DNA from: Gymnopus androsaceus JB14
Taxonomy: Eukaryota; Basidiomycota; Agaricomycetes; Agaricales; Omphalotaceae
NCBI GenBank assembly: GCA_009733575.1
Contig: ML769990.1
Coordinates: 1-27,354 of the forward strand
Direction: 5' to 3'
DNA length: 27,354 nt
Under the pieces are notes generated by a model. It did not search any database and was not told the origin of the DNA. It saw only the letters and a program-made list of their open reading frames with translations. The number at the start of each line of letters is the position of its first letter. Positions within the stretch are counted from its first letter, which is position 1. Of the stretch, positions 1 to 8,146 are shown piece by piece. Position numbers and translations under genes: made by a program.

Positions 1-305
1 GGATTATCCCTATACTTCATATCCTAATCTCGGTGTCTCGGCCGACTTATCGGCCGACATCTCTCATCCTTAGGACCATCACGGTGTAGTAAGGGTATTG
101 CCTTCAGCAATACCAAGGTTCGCTCTCCTTCAACTTCTAGTGACTTCGGTTCGTTCGGGTTTCCATTCCCGACGTATTTCATTATCGGCTCGACTTCGGG
201 TCGCTTCTAATCTCCAGATACTCTTCGCTGGAACCGAACTATCTCGGGCTCGGTTCGCGACTCAACCGAAGCACGATCCTAACATCGGGTCTGACTGTTG
301 CTCAA

Positions 306-515
306 ATGTCAGATGCATTCAATTGCATCTTTGACGATGAATCATCTTCGCTTTCTCCACGACGATGCTTTGAGTTGGAGTTTGGGGAAGAGTGGAACCC
401 TGATACGTTCTTTCTTCATTACGAGCTTTGGAAATCTATGTCCAAGAAAGATCTCATCACTGGAGAATCGATGGAGTGGATTGTATTTGTACAATCCTCC
501 GATTTAGCATTGTGA
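306..515 (+). CDS. Short unidentified ORF, possible 3' exon
   Basis: A 69-codon open frame runs from an ATG to a TGA. The product is acidic and aromatic-rich (Phe-Glu-Leu-Glu-Phe, Trp-Asn-Pro, Met-Glu-Trp-Ile-Val-Phe) and is more protein-like than overlapping frames. The frame stays open a little upstream of the ATG, so it could be the last exon of a gene beginning left of the window. The following 150 bases are T-rich with TGTA motifs, as in a fungal 3' untranslated region. I recognise no family and see no clear splice acceptor. A chance ORF remains quite possible. Confidence 0.2.
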   Translation: MSDAFNCIFDDESSSLSPRRCFELEFGEEWNPDTFFLHYELWKSMSKKDLITGESMEWIVFVQSSDLAL

Positions 516-957
516 TTTGTTTTCTTCATGTATTATGGCTTTGCTTTGTTGCTGGCCTTTATTCTTTCATTTCCGATCCATTCATTAGGTGTACATTGTA
601 CTATTCGTAATGTTTTACATGTAGATTTGTCTATTTTGTACTTTGTAACTCAGTTTCGACGAATCCTTACCATGAGCGCTTACCAGTTTTGACTCATAAG
701 CGGAATGGGCGGCAAAGGTAAAATCATCTGACTTTTCTCGGAAAGGTATTTCAAATTTGCCACGTTTCTGATGAAAGTCCTTAAGTCAATTCCAACGCTA
801 TGCGTCCGGCGAGAATGCATTCAGCCGGATGTGTCTTGGACTTAATGCCACTCGGCATCTGAAATTTGAGTCTAATATGAGACCTGGCTCCTTAATAACC
901 CATTTTGGCTGTCTGAGACAAGGTCAATTCAGCAATTCAGCGAGAATTTACGGTAAT

Positions 958-1073
958 TTAGACTCGAACCACTCCCTGCTGCAGAGACGTGATGTGCGGA
1001 ATCACTTTCTCGGCAGTCCTTGATCACTTAAAGTCTTTACACGGGCGACTGGTTCGAGTCTAACAGAGTCTAA
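958..1073. mobile_element. 116-bp MITE-like insertion
   Basis: The ends are inverted repeats beginning TTAGACTCGAACCA. On the right side the first 10 bases of the repeat are tandemly duplicated. The element is flanked by a direct repeat CGGTAAT (951-957 and 1074-1080), or 8 bp if the adjoining A is counted. The paralogous region in copy C (around 22350-22372) runs straight through TTTACAGTAACTAATTAG with no insertion, giving an empty-site control. The element has no coding capacity. A 7-8 bp duplication suits a hAT-like transposase acting in trans, but the family is not established. Confidence 0.7.
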
Positions 1074-1189
1074 CGGTAATTAGTTGAAGGAAGAACATTT
1101 GCTTACTGTTGACCAACGGAAAAATTTACTTCCGTTTTGTCGCCAAGCCCTCTGGTTACTTTTCGAGCCTCTTAGAGCTCGTATGCCTT

Positions 1190-1457
1190 CAAGAGGATGG
1201 CGGAATGTTAATTCCGGACACTAACTCCGCTTAGATCGATGACCACCTCCCGTGAGAACATATATTCTTTCGTCAGCGCTTATGAGCACTTGTGTTCGGA
1301 GCGCTCAACAGACGCTCAATTTTGGCAGGGAAAAACGGAATGGCCATATTACCAAAACTGGTTTATTTTTCAAAAACTCCAATGCCATTGTTTTCAGCGC
1401 ATAAAACTACCCTATATATGAGTCTGTGTCTAAAATTTCTTTTACGCCATCCTCTTG
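1190..1457. mobile_element. 268-bp MITE-like insertion
   Basis: Perfect 13-bp terminal inverted repeats, CAAGAGGATGGCG at 1190-1202 and its complement at 1445-1457, with weaker complementarity about 20 bases further in. In copy C the corresponding interval (about 22600-22615) reads from TGCCTTTC directly into TTTACCC, so the block is absent there. No target duplication longer than TT is visible. A 60-codon ORF inside (1239-1421) has no recognisable features and is probably chance. Confidence 0.6.
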
Positions 1458-1564
1458 TTTACCCTTGACCTAAGTACTCATTAATTTTTTGTTGTTGTAT
1501 AAGTATAGGTTTTGGCCTATCCTATCATCCTTTCCACCCCAGTGACCCCACATTATTACTCAAG

Positions 1565-1726
1565 ATGTCCGATCTTTCTACAGCAGAGCAGATCGAGATG
1601 ATTCTTTCAGTTGGAGCAATAGTGAATCCATTTGAAGTGAATCCAAATTTGAGGAAGCTAATAGCACTCGATACAGGCAGCAACTACCTTTCGGTTCGCA
1701 TAAATCTCTAGAGTCTTGCATGAATT
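1565..1726 (+). pseudogene. Truncated DUF6534-type gene, copy A (exon 1 plus part of intron 1)
   Basis: Starts ATGTCCGATCTTTCTACAGC and encodes 24 residues up to ...Asn-Pro-Phe-Glu, closely matching exon 1 of the complete genes at 3915 and 22732. The donor GTGAATC follows at the same position. Intron 1 can be aligned with copy C up to about 1726, where similarity stops abruptly, well before exon 2. Nothing that could encode the remaining 296 residues follows. The next recognisable sequence is an unrelated myosin light-chain fragment. This is a 5' gene fragment left by an incomplete duplication or a deletion. Confidence 0.75.
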
Positions 1727-1957
1727 ACAGCGCTTTCGTAAATCCTTGTCAAAATTGATTTGGCGATGGAAATAAATAAAATTCTAGAAAGGGAATCCAA
1801 TAGAAAAACCACACATCACGGTTTCTGACTTCTGAATCGGGATTCGGAGCAATTCTATCGCTGTATCTGCATGCCACATTGAAACTTATTGATTCTAGAG
1901 TGACAATGCAGGTCCCTTAAACCGTCGCATTCTTTCAACTATAACATTCAAGTTTAG

Positions 1958-2531
1958 AATACAAGGAGGCTCTCGCTTTATTCGTCAAGAAGGGGATGGG
2001 AAAGGCTCTAAGAGAGACTTTGGGAGATCTTCTGAAGGCATTAGGTCAAAATCCAACCCAGGCTGGCCGCTGAAGTCACCGAGATCGTTGCATCAGCTCC
2101 AAGAGAAGCCATGTGCTTTTCGAATTACAGTAGACAAGATCCAACCAGGTTTCTTAGTCGACTACTCAGTATTTCTACAAATTCTAAACCGACCAGATGG
2201 TTTCAAACCTGCTGGCACTCCAGGTAGGGCTATCGCTACCAGATGTTGGATTTATCTAACCACAGTCGCCACAGAGGAGTTCATTCGCGGTTTTCAAGTC
2301 TTTGACAAGGAAGGGAATGGGTTTATTGGAGCGGGAGAGTTAAGATACGTGCTTACGCAGCTGGGAGAGAAGATGTCGGACGAGGAGGTCGATGAACTAC
2401 TGAAAGGAGTCCAGATTGGCGCGTGAGTTCTTACGTTCGTTTCGAGACGGTATCGAACTCTACTGATACGCTGCTGCAGTGACGGAAACGTCAACTATGA
2501 ATCCTTTGTTCGCACGATTCTCAGCCAGTAG
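1958..2531 (+). pseudogene. Broken myosin essential light chain (Cdc4/Mlc1-type) fragment
   Basis: Exons 1958-2108, 2158-2223, 2275-2422 and 2480-2531 spell an EF-hand light chain: an N-terminal Tyr-Lys-Glu-Ala-Leu-Ala-Leu-Phe segment, Ile-Leu-Asn-Arg-Pro-Asp-Gly-Phe, the [10 protein letters not shown] loop, and the end Val-Arg-Thr-Ile-Leu-Ser-Gln before TAG. The family is the fungal light chain that binds class II and V myosin necks in cytokinesis; calmodulin fits less well. Lesions are visible. A 7-base insertion (GGCCGCT near 2072-2078) creates a frameshift and TGA. The donor of the intron 2109-2157 reads CC instead of GT. The first coding exon is missing. Retained introns show a DNA-level duplication, not a retrocopy. 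The last two introns (2224-2274, 2423-2479) are intact. Confidence 0.85.
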
Positions 2532-3245
2532 AATGTTATGCTCGCGTTTTTCGATTTCAGTGTACATCTTAATATTGGACGGTCTTGACATCACGAATCA
2601 AAATTATCATATGTACTAGGCATATCATGCAGCCGATCCTTGACTCACAGACTGCACAGTGCAGTACCAGCGACTCCAGCAAGCAGGTAGACTCTGTGTG
2701 TCGGGAGCGTACTCGGTGGATCTCATTCCTTCTGGCGAAGCTCTGCAATTACGACAATAGCCCAAATCATTCGAACTTATTAGTAGGTCAATTTCAAGCC
2801 AGGAAAGAGGAAATTCGGTCGAATACAGATTACTCAATTCAGTTGTATCCAAGACAAGCGGAAGCCGCGGTACCCCTTGACGAGGTACTTTACAGCTTTT
2901 CAATACTCAATCTCGTCTTCACAATACTGGCATCTCAATGGTTCCGCGGCCATTTAAAACTTTCGCCGTCATGTATCACCCCCAGCCATTGTTATCGTCC
3001 CTCATCGACCCATAAACCAACAACCCCAACTACAGCTTGACATTCATCATCACATCGTACACGGCTTGGATGTTCTTTACGATTGCAAGCCGATGACCAC
3101 TGTTTCCCACTTCAGATTGCGCGCGCTGTGGACTTGGGGACATGGAATATAGGGAGAGCGCCACAGGAGGCTCAGGCTCCTGCGATCTACGAGACGTACA
3201 ATTCAATGCAGGCTTAGAGTTTGCCATTGTCGGTTTTAATACGGA
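2532..3245. other. No supported gene
   Basis: The longest open frame (2585-3040, plus) has a basic, Ser/Thr/Cys-rich composition, no domain, no convincing splice sites and an equally long shadow on the other strand. I find no inverted repeat above about 12 bp. This is intergenic or badly decayed sequence between the light-chain fragment and unit B. Confidence 0.5.
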
Positions 3246-3470
3246 CGTACGCCGTTCATTCCACAAGGTTTTCACATCCTAGTCTTGGCCATCCGAGAAG
3301 TGAAGGATATTAAACGCAAGAGAAGGGCTAATACAATGCGACGTCGCTATCGGCAGAATCAATGAACAAAAGTAACCACTACTGATTAGTGCGGTTTCCC
3401 AGATCTCCGACTTTTATTCACCGGACTGAAAGAAGGTGAAAGCTCGATCTCCAATAATTCGACGTTTTTC
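3246..3470 (+). repeat. Left arm of repeat unit B (second copy at 20105-20530)
   Basis: Shares landmarks in order with 20105-20530: ACAAGGTTTT, CTAGTCTT, GCCATCCGAGAAGTG, a CTAT(C/T)GGCAGAA block, CAATGAACAA, CCCAGATCTCC and GAAAGCTC. The second copy is longer because of extra sequence between the last two blocks. No coding potential is seen. It marks the likely left side of the unit that carries the DUF6534 gene. Confidence 0.65.
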
Positions 3471-3843
3471 GCTATGCTTACCCCTGCTCGGTATATGAGC
3501 ACAAGACGGTACGTACCCCAGAATCATGGGCCGATTACCAAGTGCTCTTCAATTGGTGATATGAAAGTTTCCCCAATCTCGTGCCATGGCCAGTCGAACG
3601 TATACTACTATTTAAAGGGCTCCTTAATGTATACAGCGAAAGTGTCAAATACAGCAATGCGGCGAATTGGCTATAATTAGTTGACAGGAAGAACACTCGC
3701 TTACTGTTTTGTACCGTTACCAAATACAGTATACTTTGGTGAACTATGCACAATACCATAATAGGTATACTGTATATTAACTTTTACCCTCGATCTACAC
3801 ACCTGACGGTAGTCTGTTCCTATCAATTACCTTATGTACATTG

Positions 3844-3850
3844 TATATAA
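3844..3850 (+). promoter_or_regulatory. TATA-like box of DUF6534 copy B
   Basis: TATATAA lies about 65 bases upstream of the ATG at 3915. The other copies have a comparable TATAAGTATA motif at about the same distance (around 1498 for copy A, 22650 for copy C), so an A/T box at this spacing is conserved across the three copies although the flanking bases diverge. Confidence 0.45.
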
Positions 3851-3914
3851 GTTTTTGCGTATCCTCCCACCCACCGTTCTTCTGTTCTTCCACCAGAACC
3901 ACCATCACTTCGAG

Positions 3915-5518
3915 ATGTCGGGTTTTTCTGCAGCAGGGCATGAAATTGAGATTGATATTTTTCTCGGAGCAGTAGTGGGTCTCTTTGATGTGAATCTAAA
4001 TTTGAAGAAGCTAATGGCAATCAACAGGTGGTCAGCAACTACCTTTCGGTTCGTACAAGTCTCTGATCTCGCATGAATTGTGCTACAGTGTTGTTGTTTC
4101 AGTACCTAACGATGGGTATCGTGCTTTCTGCCAGTGGGTGTTTGAACACTCACATTCGCGATACTGACCGTGACGCAAACTTGCCTTTCACCAGCATGGA
4201 CGTATTTCTCCATGTTCCCCGCTGATAGATGGTGGTTCAAAGCCTTAGTTATTCTGTGTGTCAGCATGTGTATTTGTGACACCATTGCAAACGGTCGGGG
4301 TTGTTGTCATTGTGCTAATATGTGCTTCAAGCCTACTGATATTTTCCCAGGTTTTTGGAGTTATGACTGGGCTGTTGCGAATTACGGGAGTGAGCCCTAG
4401 AAGCCATGCTTTGGTCATTTATTAACTGCCCTTACTCTTCAGATACCGACGCATTGGATTTAATGCATTGGTCGGTTCCCGCTGAAGGTTTCCTCATGTG
4501 AGACAGCAGCCGCGTGTGTGGATGTAAAATTAACCGGTTACCACTTGCAGGTCAACGTGTGGTCTCACTGTGCAGCTCTTCTATGCGTGGCGCCTTTGGG
4601 TAATGTCCTTGAAAAACAATTGGATTTTACCTGTGGTCGTAGGAAGTCTCTCCATATTGGGCTGGTGTACGGGAATCTTGCCGCTCTATCTAGCAAACAC
4701 CCATGACCTAAATATTCTAATCTTTATAGGTATCGGTTGTTGGATGGTACATGTTGCAGCAGCACACAAGCACATCTCGGATTTGGCCCTTCTCGTGTAG
4801 GTACAGGACGCGCCTTCGTTTGTAATAAACCAGTTTAACTGTTGACTGATGGTTAGACCTGTGGTATACATATGGATGGGGTGTTTCGTGTAAGTTTATC
4901 TCCTGAAATCGACAAGTACTTGAGCTTAATGTTCAACAGAGCCGCAGATTTCTTAATCACCGGCTCAATGATCTACTATCTTGACCTCCGTATCCGAATG
5001 AATCCCGAATTCCCGTCGGGCACTTCTCCTAACTGGTTTTTTCATAGAAATTTGCGTAAACTCATCGTCCGGACAGTAGAATGCAATCTTCTGTCCCTTT
5101 TTGCCCAGTCCATCATTGTTGGTCTGTTCGGTCGTAAGAACATTGGACTTTACTATCGTACGTCCAGTCCATCCTCAAGTTGAATACTACTCAATCTCAC
5201 CTTGTGGTAGTCATTACGGACATGACACTCTCCAAAGTCTATACATTCTCTCTACTTGTTTCTTGTATGTTTCCCCCTGCTTTCCTTATTCTTCTCTGCC
5301 TGGCATGATTATCCTCTTCTTACTAATTACAAATTCATTCAGTGAACTGCCGTCACTCTGACAATGGTCCTGGGATCAGCGATGGAGGATTCTCTTCATC
5401 CAGAAGAGAAGGAGGCGTCGTCCAGTTGACCATTCCCCATACTAGTTCCCTGGGTCTCACATATCCAGTTTGTCAATGTATACTTGCTCTCCAAGTCCTA
5501 GCTAATATTCCCAATTAG
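3915..5518 (+). CDS. DUF6534-type seven-transmembrane protein, copy B (11 exons, 320 aa)
   Basis: Exons: 3915-3989, 4103-4133, 4195-4293, 4351-4389, 4443-4497, 4551-4666, 4730-4796, 4857-4889, 4940-5157, 5211-5264, 5343-5518. They join without a stop into 963 nt ending TAG, and every intron has GT-AG ends. Landmarks: Gly-Ala-Val-Val-Gly (18-22), Trp-Thr-Tyr-Phe (37-40), Asn-Tyr-Gly-Asn (79-82), Pro-Ala-Glu (94-96), Phe-Tyr-Ala-Trp-Arg-Leu-Trp (110-116), Ala-Ala-Asp-Phe-Leu-Ile-Thr (173-179), Ile-Tyr-Tyr-Leu (183-186), Lys-Val-Tyr-Thr, then Ser-Leu-Asn-Cys-Arg before a polar tail. About seven hydrophobic helices predict a membrane protein. This order is typical of the Agaricomycete DUF6534 family, whose function is unknown. 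Oddity: bases 5000-5047 match an intron of copy C but are read through in frame, because the donor was deleted. The family name is from memory; the gene structure is directly visible. Confidence 0.82.
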
Positions 5519-5827
5519 ACAAGACACAACTGGCATTTGCCAGGAGCAGACCAAGGAACCAGCGGTCAATGATAATGAATTTGATGGTTGTGATGTGCTG
5601 TCACCAATATGAGGTGCTACTTTGGAGAATCTTAGGTAGCGAGACTTTAAAGGGCCACGTACACATTGGCAGGGCGGTATTGCTTGCAGGCATCGCAGAA
5701 TCAACGAAACCCGATCCGCTCTCTATTCTTTTCCGAAATATCTTCATATCTCTGATTTTTTAGTCATATTAATGTGCTTATAATCGTCAACTAATCAACA
5801 TGATTCCTATATCCAAGATGCCAGAAG
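5519..5827 (+). repeat. Duplicated 3' flank of DUF6534 copy B
   Basis: Similarity to copy C (24400-24729) continues for about 310 bases past the stop. Shared landmarks are CAGGAGCAGAC(C/A)AAGGA, CAATGA(G/T)AATGA, CTTGCAGGC(A/G)TCGCA, TAGTTATATTAGTGTGC (one or two differences) and ATGATTCCTATATCCAAGAT. It ends abruptly after GATGCCAG at 5827. A third relative of the CTTGCAGGCATCGCA block occurs at 20573-20590. Confidence 0.75.
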
Positions 5828-6985
5828 TGTAGAACGTCAACAGCCTAAGATGGAAAATTGGATATCAAGATAATACTTATGCTAGCGTTTGCGTGCGGGT
5901 TGCGCCAACTGTACGCAAGACTTTGAGAGTACCTTCCCCGGCCCCGATTTTCGTCAACCAACTGGCCATGGTAGGCAAACATCACTTTCCGGCCATGGCC
6001 TCATTCCCCAACAGTTAGCTCGAACAATCCTCTCCGGGTCAAACGGAGCACCTGCGTCAGCTCTTCATCTATAGATTGTGACAACTCATTTGCCTTTATA
6101 AAGCTTGGGAGAGCGTATCAATAGTCGATTATTTTAACAAGTCCTCTAGGTGGTTTATTTAATGGTTACCTACTCACTGAACTCCACATAAGTAGGTTCT
6201 TCCCCTCTCCCAGGCTCCAATTTCTCTTCTATATCTCGTTCTGAAAGAGTCCAAACTTACTGCCGCCGTAGTACTAGTAGTACCTCCCAATCCAATTCTT
6301 CCTCCGAGTCGCTCGCCATCGTCACCATGATCCATGATCCCGACGCGAGTCCGAGTCGGCATAGCTATAGGCTCTGCCTCCGCAATGCGCAGCGGCTGCG
6401 TTGTCAATGTTTTAATTGCAAAGTGTAAACCGTGACCGCATTGGGCTTTGTTGTAAGTTGATTTTCATTTCGGTGGTTTTCGTGGGTTGGTCCAGGGCTT
6501 CGTTGCAGCGTTGGAAAAAATTTAAAAAAAGTTGGTATTATAATGGCTACTTGAAGCAGTCACCATCGTCGTCATTGTCGAAGGCCAAGAACAACCACAC
6601 ATCGCCCGCGTCTAGGCCTCCAAGTCCTTGGATGTTTTCGCTTCCCTCTCCTTGAACCCACCTCTGAGTCACTGGCTGGACGTATTGCGTATTGGTGCGG
6701 ACGGTGGACGCCCCAGCGGATAGTCTGCACCTCCGAGTCATTGCGACGACGTTCGAACCGTAGCGGACGATGATGCGGAATTGGAGTTGGGGGTGGGAGA
6801 GAGCCCTAGTACTAGGTCTTCCGGAAAACATCCGTCAGTGGTATGGTTTGTGCAGTTTGCCAGTGTGTGGAGGAGGTTTCAAAATTAAAAATCCACCAAT
6901 AATGCAGGCTGCCATTGAAGGTGGTCAGGACATGGGTCGGACTGAGGAAAGGGTGAGTCGACTCGCAAGGACAGCCTGGGACGTG
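5828..6985. other. No supported gene
   Basis: Several short frames occur (5889-6074 plus, 6174-6407 minus, 6547-6831 minus). None has a domain, and none joins convincingly with neighbours. The 6547-6831 frame (ending Phe-Leu-Ala-Phe-Asp-Asn-Asp-Asp-Asp-Gly-Asp) is the most protein-like but lacks support. The 5930-6010 part contains two GGCCATGG sites. No large inverted or tandem repeat was seen. Confidence 0.45.
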
Positions 6986-7036
6986 TATTACAATTGTAAT
7001 AAACCCTTTATGTCTACAAATTTATTACAACTGTAG
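6986..7036 (+). repeat. Short palindromic repeat, left copy
   Basis: A roughly 50-bp unit with ends TTACAATTGTAATAAA and TTTATTACAACTGTA that are inverted repeats of each other, around a core ATGTCTACAAATTTATTACA. A related unit lies in opposite orientation at 8095-8146. The two bracket 1.1 kb of nested repeats. Confidence 0.6.
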
Positions 7037-7054
7037 GTCCCATCAATTCTTACT

Positions 7055-7828
7055 AAGATAGGGAAAACACAAACTCAACAAAGATCACATGATCCAACGT
7101 AAGTGTCCAAATTCGGACAAATTCCTCAAGAAAATCAGAGAAAATCTTATATATAATGCTCCCCTCCCCTGGGATTGTGTACGGGACCTAGCATTTTGAG
7201 ATATAATGTCAAATGTATGGAATCTCAGAGGAATAAGCTTCACAGTGTTATTTGGGTGAAGAATCAAACATACAGTCTGAAAATGAGCTAACTCTGTTAA
7301 TAACTCCTTTAAAGATAGAATGCAAAGATATTTGGGTGTCTAAGAATACGCTAATATGTGTATTCTACATTTCATAAGTCTCATATACCGTCCCAAGTGG
7401 GGGAAACATATTCTACAAGGTGATTTCTTGATTGTCTTCTCATGAGAAAATTCTTGAAAAACATGTTAGGACATTCTCCTCTCCTCTAGGACTGTGTATA
7501 ATACCTAGCATTTGTAGATATAAGTCCATAGATATGGTATCCAAGAGGGATAAGCAATCCACTGCCATTTGGTTGAGGAATTAGCCATGCATCATCAAAA
7601 TGAGCTGACTCTGCTAATAACTCTCTCAGACAGAGCCATATAAGGAAGTTCAACTGGATAGGTAGACTCCAGTATGTTCATTCTGAAATTGCTAGGTCCC
7701 ATACACAGTTGCGGAGGAGTGGTGCATTATATACAAGATTTTCTTTGATTTTCTCAAGGGATTTGTCCAAATTTGGACACTTACGTTGGATCATGTGATC
7801 TTTGTCAAGTTTGTGTTTTCCCTATCTT
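7055..7828. repeat. 774-bp composite element with 138-bp inverted-repeat arms
   Basis: Arms 7055-7192 and 7691-7828 are inverted copies with about 16 mismatches by eye (roughly 88% identity). They begin AAGATAGGGAAAACACAAAC and end GGGACCTAGC. The interior is a second, direct repeat: about 7113-7440 and 7441-7775 align in the same orientation (shared blocks around AATGAGCT(A/G)ACTCTG, GGATAAGC and ATTTGG(T/G)TGA). The structure is best read as a tandem dimer of a roughly 330-bp inverted-repeat element. No coding frame of note is present; the 60-codon frame at 7085-7267 lies inside the arm. Confidence 0.65.
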
Positions 7829-7863
7829 ACCGTTAATAGTAATATAATTTGCACTTATTTCGA

Positions 7864-7930
7864 GAGACTGGAACCCTAACCTCTAACCCAGGACATTTGG
7901 CAATGCCTGACTAGAGAGCTAGCCACGGCA
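7864..7930 (-). repeat. tRNA-derived SINE-like segment
   Basis: Read on the minus strand, the segment starts CCGTGGCTAGCTCTCTAGTC (A-box-like), continues through GTCCTGGGTTAGAGG, and contains GGTTCCAGTCTC at 7864-7875, close to the Pol III B-box GGTTCGANTCC. Spacing is tRNA-like. It does not fold into a convincing complete tRNA and has no clear anticodon stem, so I call it a decayed SINE head or tRNA relic. No poly-A or T-rich tail is defined. Confidence 0.35.
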
Positions 7931-8094
7931 TTGCATAAAAAGGAAAAATATGTACTTATTTTAAACTAACACACTGAAGGTTCAAACACTCACTGACACA
8001 TATTTACCTGTCAGAAATGGGGATCAGGATTACTGCTCAGCCATCAGGCACATGTAAGATGGGAATTTAATTTGGATATATTACGAGACTACTG

Positions 8095-8146
8095 TTACAT
8101 TGTAATAAATTTGTAGACATAACATTTCTATTACAGTGTAATGTAT
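8095..8146 (-). repeat. Short palindromic repeat, right copy
   Basis: Inverted relative of 6986-7036. Its reverse complement reads ATTACACTGTAATAGAAATG then TTATGTCTACAAATTTATTA, about 83% identical to the left copy by eye. Internal ends are again inverted repeats (TTACATTGTAATA and TATTACAGTGTAA). Confidence 0.6.

Larger units (their letters stand above)
845..1564 (+). repeat. Duplicated 5' flank of DUF6534 copy A
   Basis: This stretch aligns with 22245-22731 upstream of copy C, and its last part with the region before copy B at 3915. Landmarks in order are a GAAATTTGAG block, GAGACCTGGC, CAGCGAGAATTTAC, TTAGTTGAAGGAAGAACATT, CTCTGGTTACTTTT, a TATAAGTATA box and TTTTGGCCTA just before the ATG. 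Copy A is longer than copy C because of two insertions annotated separately (958-1073 and 1190-1457). It also carries one 22-bp segment (901-922) in the opposite orientation to copy C. Confidence 0.75.

Noticed and set aside
1239..1421. 60-codon ORF inside the 268-bp insertion
   Set aside because: It is too short for a transposase, without motifs, and in a MITE-sized element.
2585..3040. 151-codon plus-strand ORF
   Set aside because: Composition is unlike a folded protein, there is an overlapping minus frame of similar quality, and splice and homology signals are absent.
7872..7891. Telomere-like CCCTAA / CTAACCC motifs
   Set aside because: Only two imperfect units, and they fall inside the tRNA-like block, so they do not indicate an internal telomere.
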